Source: Callipepla californica brunnescens
Taxonomy: Eukaryota; Chordata; Aves; Galliformes; Odontophoridae
DNA: 64,000 nt
NCBI GenBank assembly: GCA_023055505.1
Contig: JALIRH010000049.1
Span: 3,720,001-3,784,000 of the forward strand
Direction: 5' to 3'
Shown: one piece after another, positions 61,643 to 64,000 of the stretch
Numbering within the stretch: position 1 is the stretch's first letter
Layout: every line of letters starts with the position of its first letter
The notes under the pieces: model-generated
Database searches by the model: none
Told to the model about the DNA's origin: nothing
The model's input: only the letters and a program-made list of their open reading frames with translations
Program-made: the position numbers and the translations under genes

Positions 61643-62144
61643 AGGGATCAATGGGGTATTAGGGATCAATGAGACCACAGGAATCAATGGGACCATAGGG
61701 ACCAATGGGACCATAGGAATCAGTGGGGCCATAGGAATCAGTGGGGCCATAGGAATAAATGGAGCCATAGAACTCATTGGGGCCATAGGGTTCAATGGGA
61801 CCTTAGAAATCAATGGGGCCTTAGCGATCAATGGCGCCATAGGGATCAATGGGGCCACAGGGATCGATGGGGCAATTGGGATCGATGGGGCCATAGAGAT
61901 CAATGGGGCCATAGGGATCGATGGGGCAATTGGGATCAAAGGGGCCATAGAGATCAATGGGGCCATAGGAATCAATGGGACCATATAAATCGAAGGGGCC
62001 ATAGGAATCAGTGGGGCTATAGGAATCAATGGAGCCATAGAACTCAATCGAGCCATAGAACTCAATGGGGCCATAGGGATCAATGGCGCCATAGGGATCA
62101 ATGGGGCCACAGGGATCGATGGGGCCATAGGGACCAAAGGGGCC
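61643..62144 (+). repeat. Satellite duplication (offset 1994), copy 2
   Basis: Second copy of 59649-60150 with a few single-base differences. Confidence 0.75.
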
Positions 62145-63309
62145 ATAGGGATCTAAGGGGCCATAGGAATCAGTTGGGCCATAGATATCAATGGGGCCAT
62201 AGGGATCATTGAAGCCATTGGGATCAGTGGAGCCATAGGGATCAGTGGGGCCACAGTAATCAATGGGGCCATAGGAATCAATGGGGCCATCGGGATCAAT
62301 GGGGCCATAGGGATCAATGGGACCATAGGGATCAATGGTACAATAGGAATCAATGGGGCCACAGCGATCAATGGGACTAAAGGAATCAATGGGGCCATAG
62401 GAATCAATGGAGCCATAGAACTCAAATGGGCCATAGAACTCAATGGGGCCATAAAGATCAATGGGAACAAAGGAATCATTGGGGCCATAGGTATCAAAGG
62501 GACCAAAAAGATCGATGGGGCCATAGGGATCAATGGGGCCATAGGAATCAATGGTGCCATAGGAATCAGTGGAGCCATAGAACTCAGTGGGGCCATTAGG
62601 TCAATGGGGCCTTTGGAATCAGTGGGGAAATAGGGATCAATGGGACCTTAGGAATCAATGTGGCCATAGAACTCAAAGGGGTCATAGGAATCACTGCGGC
62701 CATAGAACTCAATGTGGACATAGGAATCAATGGTGCCATAGGGATCAAAGGGGCCATAGAACTCATTGGGGCCATAGGGATCAAAGGGACCATAGGGATC
62801 GATGGGGCCATAGGAATCAATAGGGCCATAGGAATCAATGGGGCCATAGGGATCAATGGGGCCATAGGAATCAATGGGGCCATAGGAATCAATGGGGCCA
62901 TAGGAATCAATGGTGCCATAGGAATCAATGGGGTTATATAACTCAATGGGGCCATAGGTATCAATGGGGCAATAGGAATCAATGGGGCCATACGAATCGA
63001 TTTGGCCATAGAACTCAATGGGGCCATAGGGATCAATGGTGCCATAGAAATCAATGGGGCCATAGAACTCAATGGGGCCGTAGAACTCAATAGGGCCATA
63101 GGGATAAATGGGACCATAAGAATCAATGGGGCCATAGAGATCAATGGGGCCATAGGGATCAATGTGGCCATAGGGATGAGTGGGGCCTTAGGAATCAATG
63201 GGGCCGTGGGGATCAATGAGGCCATAGGAATCAGTGGGGCCATAGGGATCAATGGGGCCTTAGGGATCAATGGGGCCTGAGAAATCAATGGGGCCATAGG
63301 AATCAATGG

Positions 63310-64000
63310 GGCTATAGGTATCAATGGAGCCATAGAACTCAATCGAGCCATAGAACTCAATGTGGCCATAGGGATCAATGGCGCCATAGGGATCAATGGG
63401 GCCACAGGGATCGATGGGGCCATAGGGACCAAAGGGGCCATAGGGATCAATGGGGCCACAGGGATCGATTGGGCCATAGGGATCAATGGGGCCATAGAGA
63501 TCAATGGGGCCTTAGGAATCAATGGAGCCACAGAACTTAATGGGGCCATAGGGATCAATGGGGCCATAGGAATCAATGTAAACATAGGAAACAATGGAAA
63601 CATAGGAATCAATGTGGCCATAGGGATCAATGGGGCCATAGGAATCAATGGAGCCATAGAACTCAATGGGGCCATAGGGATCAATGGGGCCATACAACTC
63701 AAAGGGGCCATAGGAATTAATGTGGCCATAGGGATCAATGTGGCCATAGGAATCAATGGGTCATAGGGATCAATGGGGCCATAGGAATCAATGGGACCCT
63801 AAGAATCAATGGGACCATAGGGATCAATGGAGCCATAGAACTCAAAGGGGCCATAGGGATGAGTGGGGCCATAGGAATCAATGGGGCCATAAAAATAAAT
63901 GGAACCATAGGGATCAATTGGGCCATAGGGATCAATGGGGCCATACAACTCAAAGGGGCCATAGAATTCAATGGGGACATAGGGATCAATGGGAACATAG
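63310..64000 (+). repeat. Satellite duplication (offset 3289), copy 2
   Basis: Second copy of 60021-60711; it continues past the window edge. Confidence 0.85.

Larger units (their letters stand above)
56531..64000 (+). repeat. 18-bp satellite array, block IV
   Basis: Continuation of block III after solo LTR C, same unit and orientation, running out of the window. It contains further block duplications. Confidence 0.97.

Noticed and set aside
1..64000. CRISPR array
   Set aside because: The repeats are direct and contiguous, with no unique spacers, and the DNA is vertebrate.

Overview
The window is vertebrate nuclear DNA, most likely from a galliform bird such as chicken. The evidence is CR1 LINE copies with the bird-type 3' end, an OR14-like (avian gamma-c type) olfactory receptor pseudogene, and ERV-L-like endogenous retroviruses with no env gene. 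Nothing bacterial or plasmid-like is present. Species and chromosome cannot be read from the sequence.

About 60% of the window (1-19020, 37268-39839, 46248-55993, 56531-64000) is one degenerate 18-bp satellite. Its core is atcaatggggccatagga, all blocks lie in the same orientation, and it is organised into larger duplicated blocks (offsets of 522, 1205, 1960, 1994, about 3243 and 3289 bp). The unit length is a multiple of 3 and four of its six frames have no stop, so the satellite yields hundreds of long but meaningless reading frames (INGAIG, QWGHRD, MAPLIP and SYGPID repeats). I do not annotate these as genes.

Between 19021 and 37267 lies an island of ordinary sequence. From left to right it holds an internally deleted provirus (ERV1, 19021-22605), a frameshifted olfactory receptor (23009-23979), a long stretch with no recognised gene, and three small correctly phased exons (28426-30920) matching the coiled-coil region of the MTUS1/MTUS2 family. 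After these come a polypurine tract, CR1 fragments, two solo LTRs (one with a perfect 5-bp target duplication inside a CR1) and the CR1 3' end, which runs directly into the satellite.

A second, nearly complete provirus (ERV2, 39840-46247) sits inside the satellite with a perfect 5-bp target duplication. It has gag and pol, no env and no dUTPase. Gag and pol are in one frame separated by a single UAG. Its catalytic residues are all visible, but one nonsense codon interrupts gag and one interrupts the integrase end. Both proviruses encode an N-terminal gag extension with two hydrophobic segments and an N-glycosylation sequon between them, which is the most interesting feature here. A solo LTR of the ERV2 family in the opposite orientation (55994-56530) interrupts the last satellite block.

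No working host gene is demonstrated. The window is best read as satellite heterochromatin colonised by retroelements around a rearranged fragment of gene-bearing DNA.
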